Source: Sphaerimonospora thailandensis (lineage in GTDB: Bacteria; Actinomycetota; Actinomycetes; Streptosporangiales; Streptosporangiaceae). From it: DNA of 64,000 nucleotides. Shown here one piece after another: positions 46,427-55,344 of the stretch. Position 1 is the first letter of the stretch, and each line of letters begins with the position of its first letter. Location of the stretch: positions 1 through 64,000 of the forward strand of contig NZ_BOOG01000024.1 of the NCBI RefSeq assembly GCF_016863115.1. The letters are read 5' to 3'. The translations under genes and the position numbers were made by a program. A model generated the notes under the pieces. The model had not been told where the DNA came from. It did not search any database and worked only from the letters and a program-made list of their open reading frames with translations.

Positions 46427-47515
46427 ATGACTCAGCTCAGCTTCGATGTGCAGCTCAATCCGCGAGCCCGCAGCGCGGGGGAGCGTGAGGAAGTATTGGC
46501 GAACCCCGGCTTCGGGCAGTTCTTCACCGACCACATGATCTCCATCGACTGGACCGAGGGGCGCGGCTGGCACGACGCCCGGCTCCAGCCGTACGGCCCG
46601 CTGGTCCTCGATCCCGCGACGTCGGTCTTCCATTACGCGCAGGAGCTGTTCGAGGGGCTCAAGGCGTACCGGCAGTCGGGCGGTTCGATCGTCGCCTTCC
46701 GGCCGCACGCCAACGCGGCGCGCTTCAACAGGTCCGCGGCCAGAATGGCCATGCCCGAGTTGCCCGAGGACGTGTTCGTCCAGTCGCTGGAGCTGCTCGT
46801 GCAGACCGACCGCGAGTGGGTGCCGACCACCGACGGCCACAGCCTCTACCTGCGGCCCTTCATGATCGCGACGCAGGCGGCGCTCGGGGTGAACCACCCG
46901 TCGAGGACCTACAAGTACATGGTGATCGCCTCGCCCGCCGCCTCGTACTTCTCCGGCGGCGTCAAGCCCGTCTCGGTCTGGCTGTCCACCGAGTTCACCC
47001 GGGCCGCTCCCGGCGGGACCGGCTTCGCCAAGTGCGGCGGCAACTACGCCGCCGCCTTCGTCGCCCAGCGTCAGGCCGTCCAGGAGGGCTGCGACCAGGT
47101 CGTCTGGCTCGACGCCTTCGAGCATCGCTGGGTCGAGGAGATGGGCGGGATGAACCTCTTCTTCGTCTTCGGCGACCGCCTGGTCACCCCCACCCTCACC
47201 GGCACTCTGCTGCCGGGCATCACCCGCGACTCGATCCTCAGCATCGCCGCCGAGCTCGGCCTCCGGCCGGAGGAGGGCAAGATCTCGATCGAGGACTGGC
47301 AGTCGGCCTGCGAGTCGGGAGAGCTCACCGAGGTCTTCGCGTGCGGCACTGCCGCCGTGGTCACCCCCGTGGGCTCCGTCAAGGGCGCCGACCGCGGCTG
47401 GGCCGTGGGCGACGGCACCCCCGGCCCGGTCACCATGAAGATTCGCGAGGAGCTCGTCGGCATTCAGTACGGCTTCCGCCCCGACACCCGCGACTGGATC
47501 CACAAGATCTGCTGA
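46427..47515 (+). CDS. ilvE: Branched-chain amino acid aminotransferase
   Basis: 362 aa from ATG 46427 (AAAAGGA 9 nt upstream; ATG 46388 is an alternative). PLP fold-IV enzyme making Leu/Ile/Val from their 2-oxoacids. YAQELFEGLKAYR, FRPHANAARFNRSA, the PLP lysine in AKCGGNYAA, and EVFACGTAAVVTPVG are typical of the type II form. No operator or leader is seen before it. Confidence 0.95.
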   Translation: MTQLSFDVQLNPRARSAGEREEVLANPGFGQFFTDHMISIDWTEGRGWHDARLQPYGPLVLDPATSVFHYAQELFEGLKAYRQSGGSIVAFRPHANAARFNRSAARMAMPELPEDVFVQSLELLVQTDREWVPTTDGHSLYLRPFMIATQAALGVNHPSRTYKYMVIASPAASYFSGGVKPVSVWLSTEFTRAAPGGTGFAKCGGNYAAAFVAQRQAVQEGCDQVVWLDAFEHRWVEEMGGMNLFFVFGDRLVTPTLTGTLLPGITRDSILSIAAELGLRPEEGKISIEDWQSACESGELTEVFACGTAAVVTPVGSVKGADRGWAVGDGTPGPVTMKIREELVGIQYGFRPDTRDWIHKIC

Positions 47516-47535
47516 GTCCCCGAAACCACGGAACA

Positions 47536-47564
47536 GGCCCGGCCCGGAACCATCCGGCCGGGCC
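47536..47564. terminator. Terminator between ilvE and the Uma2 gene
   Basis: GGCCCGGCC, 11-nt loop, GGCCGGGCC; 9-bp stem placed between convergent genes. Confidence 0.65.
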
Positions 47565-47587
47565 CTCGTTCAGTCGTCTCGTACGGC

Positions 47588-48178
47588 TCAGGCCTCGATC
47601 AGCTTGCCCGTGTCGATCGTCAGATCCCACGGCTCCGGCAGGGGCAACGGCTTGCCCAAGGTCACTTCGACCTGGTGCTGATAGCCGTTCTCGCTCGGTT
47701 CGGCCATAAGCCGGGCGACGTTCTGGAAGGTGTCGATCACCAAATAGAGCGGAACCCCGGCGATGGCACAGTTCTTCGGCTTCATCACGTGGTCGTCATC
47801 CTGACTGCTGGGAGAGACGACCTCGACGACAAGCAGTGTCTGGTTTCCGTAGACGTTCTCCGGATCCCACATTCGGGGACTCCGCGGCACTACAGTGGCA
47901 TCCGGCCGATATCGGTCGAGCTGCGCGCCCAGGAAGATCTTGATGTCATTGCAGATAACCCACTTCTTGCTGTCCACGAACGACATGAGCTGAAGTAGCA
48001 GGCGGAAGACGACGTTGTTGTGATCGAGTGTGGGCACCTCTCTGATCACGACCCTGCCGCGGAGGATTTCGACTTTCTGCTCCGCGCTGCTGAAGCAGAT
48101 CTTCCTGTAGAGGCTTTGGAGATCTGCGCGTGCGGTCTCTTCAGGTGTCGTAGCGGGTGGATCCAGGACCTTGGCCAT
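47588..48178 (-). CDS. Uma2 family (DUF820) putative endonuclease
   Basis: 196 aa from ATG 48178 (GGAGGGG about 11 nt upstream). PD-(D/E)XK-like fold: VEILRGRVVIREVPTLDHN, RYRPDATVVPRSPRMWDP, LLVVEVVSPSSQDDDHVMKPKNCAIAGVPLYLVID gives the D…E-x-V acidic core and Lys. The family is abundant in actinobacteria and cyanobacteria; its biological role is not settled. Lone gene with slightly lower GC than its neighbours, a hint of transfer. Confidence 0.8.
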   Translation of the reverse strand: MAKVLDPPATTPEETARADLQSLYRKICFSSAEQKVEILRGRVVIREVPTLDHNNVVFRLLLQLMSFVDSKKWVICNDIKIFLGAQLDRYRPDATVVPRSPRMWDPENVYGNQTLLVVEVVSPSSQDDDHVMKPKNCAIAGVPLYLVIDTFQNVARLMAEPSENGYQHQVEVTLGKPLPLPEPWDLTIDTGKLIEA

Positions 48179-48273
48179 GAGAGCATCATCCCCTCCCGGC
48201 GGGAAAACGCAACGTGATTGACTCAAGACATAAAGTAGTCACAAAGCGTGGCGCTCGCCGGGGTTGTCGAAAA

Positions 48274-48927
48274 TCAGTTCTTGCGGATGAGGGTGAGTCC
48301 GTCGGCGAAGGGGAGCAGGATGCTGGTCACCCGCGGATCGGCGCTGACCAGGTCGTTGAACGCCCGCATCCCGGGCACGTTGCCCCCGGCGGCCGGGTCG
48401 ACGATCTCGCCCTCCTGCAGCGTGTTGTCCACGGCGATCAGCCCGCCCGGCCTGAGCCGTACGAGAAGCTCCTCGTAGTAGACCGGGTAGCCGGCCTTGT
48501 CGGCGTCGATGAAGGCGAAGTCGATCCACTCCTCGCGGGGCATGGCCCGGAGCGTCTCGGCGGCCGGTCCGAGGCGAAGCTCGATCCTGTCCGAGACGCC
48601 CGCCTTGTCCCAGTACCGCTGGGCAACGGACGTCCATTCCTCGCTGACGTCACAGGCGATGAGGCGGCCGTCCGCCGGCATGCCCCTGGCGATGCAGATC
48701 GATGAGTAGCCGGTGAAGGTGCCGACCTCGACGGCCCGGCGGGCCCCGACGAGGCCCACGAGCATGGTGAGCAGCGTGCCCTGTTCGGGGGAGATCTGCA
48801 TGGTGTCGTCGTCGCCGACGAGCCGGTGCGTCTCCTCCGTGAGGGCGCGGAGCAGATCGTCGGGCGGGGTGGTGTGCGCGATGGTGTACTCGGCCACTGC
48901 GGTATCGATGAACTCGGCAACCTTCAT
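48274..48927 (-). CDS. SAM-dependent O-methyltransferase
   Basis: 217 aa from ATG 48927; a TAGTGT element about 8 nt upstream suggests a leaderless transcript. Class I methyltransferase of the CCoAOMT/MdmC group: AVEVGTFTGYSSICIARGMP (SAM loop), IACDVSEEW, FAFIDADKAGYPVYYEELL with the metal Asp residues and AVDNTLQEGEIVDP. Substrate (a catechol-like hydroxyl) is unknown. Confidence 0.88.
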   Translation of the reverse strand: MKVAEFIDTAVAEYTIAHTTPPDDLLRALTEETHRLVGDDDTMQISPEQGTLLTMLVGLVGARRAVEVGTFTGYSSICIARGMPADGRLIACDVSEEWTSVAQRYWDKAGVSDRIELRLGPAAETLRAMPREEWIDFAFIDADKAGYPVYYEELLVRLRPGGLIAVDNTLQEGEIVDPAAGGNVPGMRAFNDLVSADPRVTSILLPFADGLTLIRKN

Positions 48928-48989
48928 GCGAACCACACTAACCATGGCGGTTCGCGAGCGGGCGAAGCGTGGTCGGAGCACTCGTCCGC

Positions 48990-49006
48990 GTCTCGTACTC
49001 TGAGAT
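48990..49006. promoter_or_regulatory. Putative NdgR-type operator upstream of cimA
   Basis: GTCTCG-TACTC-TGAGAT, 44 bp before the cimA leader peptide start. Confidence 0.6.
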
Positions 49007-49050
49007 CGATGTGCCAGAGGCTGGGAGCATGTGGCAGACTCCTAGGCACC

Positions 49051-49095
49051 ATGTTCTACGGTCTGCTCATTATCGGCAGGCGCGCCGGCCACTAA
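49051..49095 (+). CDS. cimA leader peptide (attenuator)
   Basis: MFYGLLIIGRRAGH, 14 codons with Leu-Leu-Ile-Ile. Its end codons CGCGCCGGC (49081-49089) pair exactly with GCCGGCGCG (49105-49113), which abuts the terminator. Same design as the ilvB leader. Confidence 0.75.
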   Translation: MFYGLLIIGRRAGH

Positions 49096-49114
49096 AGGGA
49101 CAACGCCGGCGCGC

Positions 49115-49148
49115 AGACCTCTCACGTCCGTGAGGGGTCTTTTTGTTT
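49115..49148 (+). terminator. cimA attenuator terminator
   Basis: AGACCTCTCACG-TC-CGTGAGGGGTCT, 12-bp stem with one G-T pair, then TTTTGTTT. Confidence 0.8.
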
Positions 49149-49197
49149 GGGGCCGATGGGCGCGCGGCGACGACGGACCCGCGAAGGAGACGAAGAG

Positions 49198-50799
49198 ATG
49201 ACCGACGACGGCTTCCACGTGTACGACACGACGCTCCGTGACGGAGCCCAGCAGGAGGGGCTGAACCTGTCAGTCGCCGACAAGCTGGCGATCGCTCGTC
49301 ACCTGGACGGTCTGGGCGTCGGCTTCATCGAAGGTGGCTGGCCGGGCGCCAACCCCAAGGACACCGAGTTCTTCAGGCGGGCTCAGACCGAGCTCGACCT
49401 GAGGCACGCGCAGCTCGCCGCGTTCGGCGCGACCCGCCGGGCCGGTGTGAAGGCCGCCGACGATCCGCTGGTGGCCGCCCTGCGCGAATCCGGAGCGCCG
49501 GTCGTGACGCTTGTCGCCAAGAGCCATGACCGGCACGTGGAGCTGGCCCTCCGCACGACACTGGAGGAGAACCTCGCGATGATCCGCGACACGGTCTCCC
49601 ACCTTCGTGCGGAGGGCCGGCGCGTCTTCCTGGACGCCGAACATTTCTTCGACGGGTACCGCTCCAACCGCGCCTACGCGCTCGAGGTGCTGCGCACCGC
49701 GGCCGAGGCCGGCGCCGACGTGGTGGCGCTGTGCGACACCAACGGCGGCATGCTCCCCGACGAGCTCGCCGAGGTCGTCCACGAGGCGACCGCCACGGGG
49801 GCGCGGATCGGCATCCACTGCCACGACGACACCGGCTGCGCGGTGGCCAACACCCTGGCCGCGGTGCGGGCCGGCGCCACCCACGTGCAGGGATGCGCCA
49901 ACGGGTACGGCGAACGCTCGGGCAACGCCAACCTCTTCACGGTGGTGGCCAACCTCCAGCTCAAGCGGGGGTTCGAGCTCGTGCCGCCGCAGGCGCTGGC
50001 CGACATGACGCGCATCGCCCATGCGATCACCGAGGTCACCAACGTCACGCCCAACTCCCACCAGCCCTATGTGGGCGCCTCGGCCTTCGCCCACAAGGCC
50101 GGGCTGCACGCCTCGGCTATCAAGGTGGACCCCAACCTCTACCAGCACATCGATCCCGCCATGGTCGGCAACGACATGCGCATGCTGGTCTCCGACATGG
50201 CCGGCCGCGCCTCGGTGGAGCTCAAGGGCCGCGAGCTGGGCTACCAGCTGACCGGGGAGCAGTCCCGCGAGCTGGTCGAGCGGGTCAAGGACCTGGAGTC
50301 GCGCGGGCACACCTTCGAGGCCGCCGACGCCTCCTTCGAGCTGCTGCTCCGCGACACCGTCGCCGGCGAGCGCAAGCGGTACTTCACCGTCGAGTCCTGG
50401 CGCGTCATCGTCGAACGCCGCCCCGTCGTCGACCCCCTCACCGGCGCGGCGACCTTCGAGGTCGTGAGCGAGGCCACGGTGAAACTCCAGGCCAAGGGCG
50501 AGCGGATCGTCGCGACCGGCGAGGGCAACGGCCCGGTCAACGCCCTGGACAAGGCGGTACGGCTGGCCCTGGAGAAGCTCTACCCCGAGCTCGCCGCCGT
50601 CCAGCTCATCGACTTCAAGGTCCGCATCCTGGAAGGGACGCACGGCACCGGCGCGATCACCCGGGTTCTGATCACGTCCAGCGACTCGACCGGCGACTGG
50701 GCCACCGTCGGCGTCGACGAGAACATCATCGAGGCGTCCTGGCAGGCTCTGGAGCAGGCCGTGACGTACGGACTCCTCCGTGCGGGACACCACGCCTGA
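49198..50799 (+). CDS. cimA: Citramalate synthase
   Basis: 533 aa from ATG 49198 (AAGGAGA upstream). DRE-TIM enzyme condensing pyruvate and acetyl-CoA to (R)-citramalate, the threonine-independent route to isoleucine. DTTLRDGAQQEGLNLS, GVGFIEGGWPGANPKD (typical of CimA rather than LeuA), GIHCHDDTGCAVAN and NGYGERSGNANL; then a LeuA-type C-terminal regulatory domain. The product enters the LeuCD/LeuB steps also encoded here. Its leader has Leu and Ile codons. Confidence 0.92.
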   Translation: MTDDGFHVYDTTLRDGAQQEGLNLSVADKLAIARHLDGLGVGFIEGGWPGANPKDTEFFRRAQTELDLRHAQLAAFGATRRAGVKAADDPLVAALRESGAPVVTLVAKSHDRHVELALRTTLEENLAMIRDTVSHLRAEGRRVFLDAEHFFDGYRSNRAYALEVLRTAAEAGADVVALCDTNGGMLPDELAEVVHEATATGARIGIHCHDDTGCAVANTLAAVRAGATHVQGCANGYGERSGNANLFTVVANLQLKRGFELVPPQALADMTRIAHAITEVTNVTPNSHQPYVGASAFAHKAGLHASAIKVDPNLYQHIDPAMVGNDMRMLVSDMAGRASVELKGRELGYQLTGEQSRELVERVKDLESRGHTFEAADASFELLLRDTVAGERKRYFTVESWRVIVERRPVVDPLTGAATFEVVSEATVKLQAKGERIVATGEGNGPVNALDKAVRLALEKLYPELAAVQLIDFKVRILEGTHGTGAITRVLITSSDSTGDWATVGVDENIIEASWQALEQAVTYGLLRAGHHA

Positions 50800-50825
50800 C
50801 AGCGACGATGTAGCTGAGCGCGGTT

Positions 50826-50861
50826 TCCCGGGCCGGCCTGTCCGGACAGGCCGGCCCGGGA
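50826..50861. terminator. Perfect palindrome between cimA and the heparinase-like gene
   Basis: TCCCGGGCCGGCCTGTCC is followed directly by its own complement: 18-bp arms, no spacer. It serves converging genes as a bidirectional terminator. Confidence 0.8.
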
Positions 50862-50901
50862 GATGGGCATCAGGCCCGTGGTCGATCAGGCCCGTTGATT
50901 G

Positions 50902-52611
50902 TCAGGACAGGGTGCCCGAGGCGCCTACCCGCAGGGTCACCGAGCCGCCGGAGGTCTGGACGGCCACGGTGCGTCCCGAGCAGGTGACGTTCGGCTTGTC
51001 CGTGCCGGGCACGATGACCGTCAGCAGCGCCCCGGACGCGGGGGATACCACCGCCGGGGCGGGCACCTTCTTCATGTAGGAGGGCGAGATCCACCCCTGG
51101 TAGGGACTGGTCTGCCCGCTGACCACCCGTTGCCCCCCGATCGGCCGGCATGACGGAATGGCGAGCTGGACGAGAGTGGCGCGCCAGTCGCCGTCCGCCA
51201 CCACGATCCGTCCCCGCTCCGCGGAGACGACCTTCAACGCCGGGTCGAAGTGCCACAGGTTCCGCAGCTTCCCGTCCCCGGTGTCGAGGACGGCCATCAG
51301 GTCATCGTGATGATTGACCAGCACCGATCGGGTGCGGCGCACGCCGTACGCCAGGTCGGTCAGTGTGAACGACTGCCGGTCCTTGCCGATGGAACGGCGG
51401 GTGAGGGGCGACGCGGTGTGGCCGCGGAACTTCCTGCCGACCATCACCGGCACGTTGTGGGCCTCGGGCGTCAATGTCCAGCGGCGGTACGGAGTGCCCT
51501 CGTAGGAGTGGAAGCCCGCCTCGGTGAGGATGGAGCGGCCCTGGGCGTAGTAGGTCACGCCCAGGTGGTCCTCGTGCCCGTGGAACTTCTGGCCCGGGCC
51601 GAAGCGGATCGAATAGTACGCCGACTGCGGGTCGTCCCAGGCGGTGCGGCCGAAGACGTACCCCGCCTTGAAGACCTCGACGGTCTTCTTGCCGTGGTCG
51701 AAGCCGGTCGGCTGGACGTCGGCGCCGCCGTCCCCGATGGGCACCAGGTAGCCGTTCGGCATGGTGGCCGCGGCGATGTGCCCCGTCAGGTTCTTCCAGC
51801 GCCGCGTCAGCGTGCTCGGCGCCTTCAGCCCGCAGTAGTCGATCGTGTCCATCGCGACCCTGAGCCGCTCATGGACGTAGATCGCGTAGCGGGGGGCCTG
51901 CTCCATGAGGGCGCCCTCGGAGTCGATGTCGAGCTTCGCCGACCTGACCATGCGGCGCAGGGCCAGATCCTTCCAGCCCTTGTTGCCGTAGCGGCAGCCG
52001 ATCCGCAGCAGACCGATGTCCTGGTCGAAGCCGTGGTTGTGACCGGCCTCGTACTTGCTCGGATCGGCCAGCAACTTCGCGTGCTGAGCGAGGCTGCGGG
52101 TGAGCCAGGAGCCCTTGACATGCCGGCTCAGGCAGACCAGGGCCGGGGCGCGGAGTGCGACGGGGTGCTCCGCCCAGGCGTACTTGGCGGTGCCGCGGCC
52201 GCCGTAGGGGTTGTCCGCCACCCAGTCCTCGGCGATCTCGACCGCCCGCTTGAGGTATTCCCCGTTGCCGGTCGTCTCGTAGTCGGCGACCAGCCGGCCC
52301 ATCCAGCGCAGCGACTGGAAGACCATCTGCCAGGACCGGTTCCGGTACGGATCCATCCGCCAGTTGACGTCCTTGCCCACGCTGACGGCCGGGAAGTCGA
52401 GAAACGACAGCTTGCCGTCCATGATCTCCGAAGAGGTGGGGGTGGCGGGCAGCCAGTCCCCCTGACATTCGGCCGTCTGTTTCACGCCCGCCACCGACGC
52501 GGCGGCCGCCGGCGGACCGCCCGGAAGGACAAGGGGCGACACGGTGCCCAGAAGGACCAGGGCGGACAGAGCCGGGCCGTGCTTCCTGAGGACTTGAGTG
52601 CGGCCGCGCAC
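50902..52611 (-). CDS. Secreted heparinase II/III-like protein
   Basis: 569 aa from GTG 52611 (GGAAGGA 8 nt upstream). A signal peptide (ALVLLGTVSPLVLPGGPPAAAAS) is followed by an alpha/alpha-toroid domain (about 60-300: NWRMDPYRNRSWQMVFQSL, YEAGHNHGFDQDIGLL) and a beta-sandwich with FGPGQKFHGHEDHLGVTYYA, the HGHxD motif of the family. Such lyases degrade acidic polysaccharides (heparin, alginate). The substrate cannot be inferred. No neighbouring carbohydrate genes. Confidence 0.82.
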   Translation of the reverse strand: MRGRTQVLRKHGPALSALVLLGTVSPLVLPGGPPAAAASVAGVKQTAECQGDWLPATPTSSEIMDGKLSFLDFPAVSVGKDVNWRMDPYRNRSWQMVFQSLRWMGRLVADYETTGNGEYLKRAVEIAEDWVADNPYGGRGTAKYAWAEHPVALRAPALVCLSRHVKGSWLTRSLAQHAKLLADPSKYEAGHNHGFDQDIGLLRIGCRYGNKGWKDLALRRMVRSAKLDIDSEGALMEQAPRYAIYVHERLRVAMDTIDYCGLKAPSTLTRRWKNLTGHIAAATMPNGYLVPIGDGGADVQPTGFDHGKKTVEVFKAGYVFGRTAWDDPQSAYYSIRFGPGQKFHGHEDHLGVTYYAQGRSILTEAGFHSYEGTPYRRWTLTPEAHNVPVMVGRKFRGHTASPLTRRSIGKDRQSFTLTDLAYGVRRTRSVLVNHHDDLMAVLDTGDGKLRNLWHFDPALKVVSAERGRIVVADGDWRATLVQLAIPSCRPIGGQRVVSGQTSPYQGWISPSYMKKVPAPAVVSPASGALLTVIVPGTDKPNVTCSGRTVAVQTSGGSVTLRVGASGTLS

Positions 52612-52737
52612 GCCAGATTCCTTCCGGCCAGATTCAAGACGGGAAGCGCCATGCTGTCCGAATCACATCAATGCGGTCAAGCCACTTTGATCACATCGTT
52701 AACATCCCTGAGTCTCGGTCTGCCGGAATTGGCAAGA

Positions 52738-53091
52738 TCACGGGGTGGGGGTGGCGGTCTCGATGACCTCGAACGACCACAGTTCGGAGGCCGTAGCCGC
52801 CGGGCCCTGGTCGTGCCCGTGGCCCTGCCCGTGGCCGTGTCCGTGGCCCTGAGCCTGGGCGTGGCCGGCCTGGAAGGCCTGGCTCTGCTGCCAGCGCTGG
52901 AAGTCCTCCTCGCTCCGCCAGCGGGTGTAGACGAGGTAGCGGTCGGTTCCCTCGACAGGCCGCAGCAACTCGAACCACTCGAACCCGTCGGACGACTCGA
53001 CCATCCCCGCCCGGCCGGCGAACCGCCTCTCCAACTCCTGCCGCATCTCCTGGGGCACCGTCAGCACGTTGATCTTCACGACAGAAGGCAC
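52738..53091 (-). CDS. Antibiotic-biosynthesis-monooxygenase-fold protein with His-rich loop
   Basis: About 117 aa; the start is uncertain (GTG 53091, 53097 or 53079). KINVLTVPQEMRQELERRFAGRAGMVESSDGFEWFELLRPV, then a YLVYTRW strand, is the ABM ferredoxin-like fold, also seen in heme-degrading IsdG/MhuD proteins. Between the helix FQRWQQSQAFQAGH and the last strand lies a His/Gly insert (GHGHGHGQGHGHDQG), which could bind metal. Lone gene; enzymatic role unproven. Confidence 0.7.
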   Translation of the reverse strand: MPSVVKINVLTVPQEMRQELERRFAGRAGMVESSDGFEWFELLRPVEGTDRYLVYTRWRSEEDFQRWQQSQAFQAGHAQAQGHGHGHGQGHGHDQGPAATASELWSFEVIETATPTP

Positions 53092-53204
53092 GAGCACTCC
53101 CGTACGACTCGGTTCTCGGTGGCCGGTTACGGGCCATTCGGCACCACCATACGGAGGGGCACGCGGCCCGCTCGCCTCCGACACGGATCACCGGCCGGGC
53201 GTAC

Positions 53205-53216
53205 TAGGCTCGTGAC
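53205..53216 (+). promoter_or_regulatory. Leaderless promoter -10 of the FAH-gltX operon
   Basis: TAGGCT at 53205-53210 sits 6 nt before GTG 53217, and no ribosome site is present, so transcription probably begins at the start codon. Confidence 0.5.
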
Positions 53217-53987
53217 GTGCGTATCGCGAGGTTTTCCAAGGGCGACGGAGTCGCGTTCGGAGTGGTGGAAGAGGGCGAGCAGGTGATCGCCCACGTCGCG
53301 GGCCATCCCTTCGGCGGGGTCGAGTTCACCGGCGAGCGCTACCCGCTGGCGGAGGTCCGACTGGTCGCACCGATGCTGCCCAGCAAAATCATCGCGATCG
53401 GCAAGAACTACGCCGACCACGCCAGGGAGATGGGCGGCGAGCCGCCGGCCGAGCCGGTCGTCTTCCTCAAGCCCAGCACCTCGGTGGTCGGGCCGGGGGA
53501 GCCCGTCGCCTATCCGGAGAAGCTGTCGCAGCGGGTCGACTACGAAGGCGAACTGGCCGTCGTGATCGGCCGGCTGTGCCGTGACGTGCCGGCTGAGCGG
53601 GCCCATGATGTGATCTTCGGGTATACCTGCGCCAACGACGTGACCGCACGGGACCTGCAGTCCAGGGACGGCCAGTGGTCGAGGGCCAAGGGGTTCGACA
53701 CGTTCTGCCCGTTGGGCCCGTGGATCGAGACCTCGCTCGACCCGGCCGACGTCGCGCTCACGACCACGCTCAACGGCGAGTTGCGGCAGAGCGCCCGCAC
53801 CTCCCAGCTCCTGCATGACGTCCCCGCGCTCATCGCGTACGTGAGCGCGGTCATGACCCTGCTGCCGGGTGACGTCGTCCTGACCGGCACGCCGGCCGGA
53901 GTCGGCCCGATGTCCGTGGGCGACGAGGTGAGCGTCGGCATTGAAGGAATCGGAACTCTCACTAACCGGGTGATCTCACGTGATTAG
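53217..53987 (+). CDS. Fumarylacetoacetate hydrolase family protein
   Basis: 256 aa. FAH-fold enzyme of the isomerase/decarboxylase or acylpyruvate hydrolase type. [51 protein letters not shown] (metal Glu residues), [14 protein letters not shown] and [13 protein letters not shown] are family hallmarks. It is commonly found directly before gltX in actinobacteria; the reason is unclear. Its stop overlaps gltX by 8 bp. Confidence 0.9.
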   Translation: MRIARFSKGDGVAFGVVEEGEQVIAHVAGHPFGGVEFTGERYPLAEVRLVAPMLPSKIIAIGKNYADHAREMGGEPPAEPVVFLKPSTSVVGPGEPVAYPEKLSQRVDYEGELAVVIGRLCRDVPAERAHDVIFGYTCANDVTARDLQSRDGQWSRAKGFDTFCPLGPWIETSLDPADVALTTTLNGELRQSARTSQLLHDVPALIAYVSAVMTLLPGDVVLTGTPAGVGPMSVGDEVSVGIEGIGTLTNRVISRD

Positions 53988-55344
53988 GGTGCGCTTCGCC
54001 CCTTCGCCCACCGGCATGTTCCATGTCGGGGGCGCCCGCTCCGCGCTGTTCAACTGGGCTTTGGCCGAACAGTCCGGCGGCAAGTTCGTGCTCCGCATCG
54101 AGGACACCGACGCCGCGCGCAACCGGCCGGAGTGGACCGAGGGGATCATCTCGGCCCTGGCCTGGATCGGCATCAACGGCGACTCGCCGAACTTCGAGGG
54201 GCCCTATTTCCAGTCAGCCTACGAGCAGCAGCACCGCGAGGCGGCGGCACGGCTGCTCAAGGACGGCAAGGCCTACCACTGCACGTGCACGCGGGACGAC
54301 GTGAAGGCCAGGACCGGCTCTGAGCACCAGGGCTACGACGGCCACTGCCGGGACCTGGGCCTGGCCGAGGGCGCGATCCGGTTCCGCAGCCCGGATGAGG
54401 GCGTGACCGTGCTGGACGACCTGGTACGCGGGCGGGTGGAGTTCCCGAACGCGTCGATAGAGGACTTCGTCATCGTGCGCGGCGACGGGTCGCCGCTGTT
54501 CATCCTCGCCAACGTCGTCGACGACATGGAGATGCGGATCAGCCACGTGGTCCGCGCCGAGGAGCACCTGTCGAACACGCCCAAGCAGCAGCTCCTGTGG
54601 GAGGCGCTCGGCGTACGGCCTCCGGTGTGGGCGCACGTGCCGGTCATCGTCAACGAGAAGCGGCAGAAGCTGTCCAAGCGCCGTGACAAGGTCGCGCTGG
54701 AGTCCTATCGGGACGAGGGCTACCTCGCGGAGGCGATGGTCAACTACCTCATGCTGCTCGGCTGGGGGCCCGGCGACGACCGGGAGATCATGCCGTGGTC
54801 GGAGATGATGCCGCTGTTCCGGCTGGAGGACGTGAACCCGTCGCCGGCGTTCTTCGACGAGAAGAAGCTGCGCGCCTTCAACGGCGAGTACATCCGGGCA
54901 CTGCCGCTGGAGGTCTTCATCGGCCGCTGCGAGCCGTGGCTCGACCCGTCCTGGGATCGGAGTGTGTTCGCCAGGGTCGCGCCCCTGGTCCAGACCCGGG
55001 TGGCCGTCCTGTCCGAGGTCACGGCCAACGTCGACTTCCTCTTCCTCGAACAGCCCGTCTTCGACCAGGCGTCGTGGGACAAGGGCATGAAGCCGGGCGC
55101 GGCGGAGATCCTCGCCGGGTACGCCGAGCGGCTGGAGTCGGTCAACTGGGATCCCGAGTCGCTGAAGTCCTCCCTGGAGGAGGTCGGCACAGCCCACGGG
55201 CTCAAGCTCGGCAAGGCCCAGGCCCCGGTGCGGGTGGCGGTCACCGGCAGGACCGTGGGCCTTCCGCTGTTCGAGTCGATCGAGGTCCTCGGCCGCGAGC
55301 GCGCTCTCGACCGGCTCCGTACGGCTCTCGCCAAGCTCTCCTGA
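53980..55344 (+). CDS. gltX: Glutamyl-tRNA synthetase
   Basis: 454 aa from GTG 53980. Class I synthetase: [23 protein letters not shown] (HIGH region), [15 protein letters not shown] (KLSKR motif intact). It is shorter than many family members (about 470-490) but ends normally. As gatCAB is present and no glutaminyl-tRNA synthetase is seen, it should be non-discriminating and charge tRNA-Gln with Glu (inference from the known actinobacterial route). The last 104 bp overlap the convergent MATE gene. Confidence 0.94.
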   Translation: MIRVRFAPSPTGMFHVGGARSALFNWALAEQSGGKFVLRIEDTDAARNRPEWTEGIISALAWIGINGDSPNFEGPYFQSAYEQQHREAAARLLKDGKAYHCTCTRDDVKARTGSEHQGYDGHCRDLGLAEGAIRFRSPDEGVTVLDDLVRGRVEFPNASIEDFVIVRGDGSPLFILANVVDDMEMRISHVVRAEEHLSNTPKQQLLWEALGVRPPVWAHVPVIVNEKRQKLSKRRDKVALESYRDEGYLAEAMVNYLMLLGWGPGDDREIMPWSEMMPLFRLEDVNPSPAFFDEKKLRAFNGEYIRALPLEVFIGRCEPWLDPSWDRSVFARVAPLVQTRVAVLSEVTANVDFLFLEQPVFDQASWDKGMKPGAAEILAGYAERLESVNWDPESLKSSLEEVGTAHGLKLGKAQAPVRVAVTGRTVGLPLFESIEVLGRERALDRLRTALAKLS

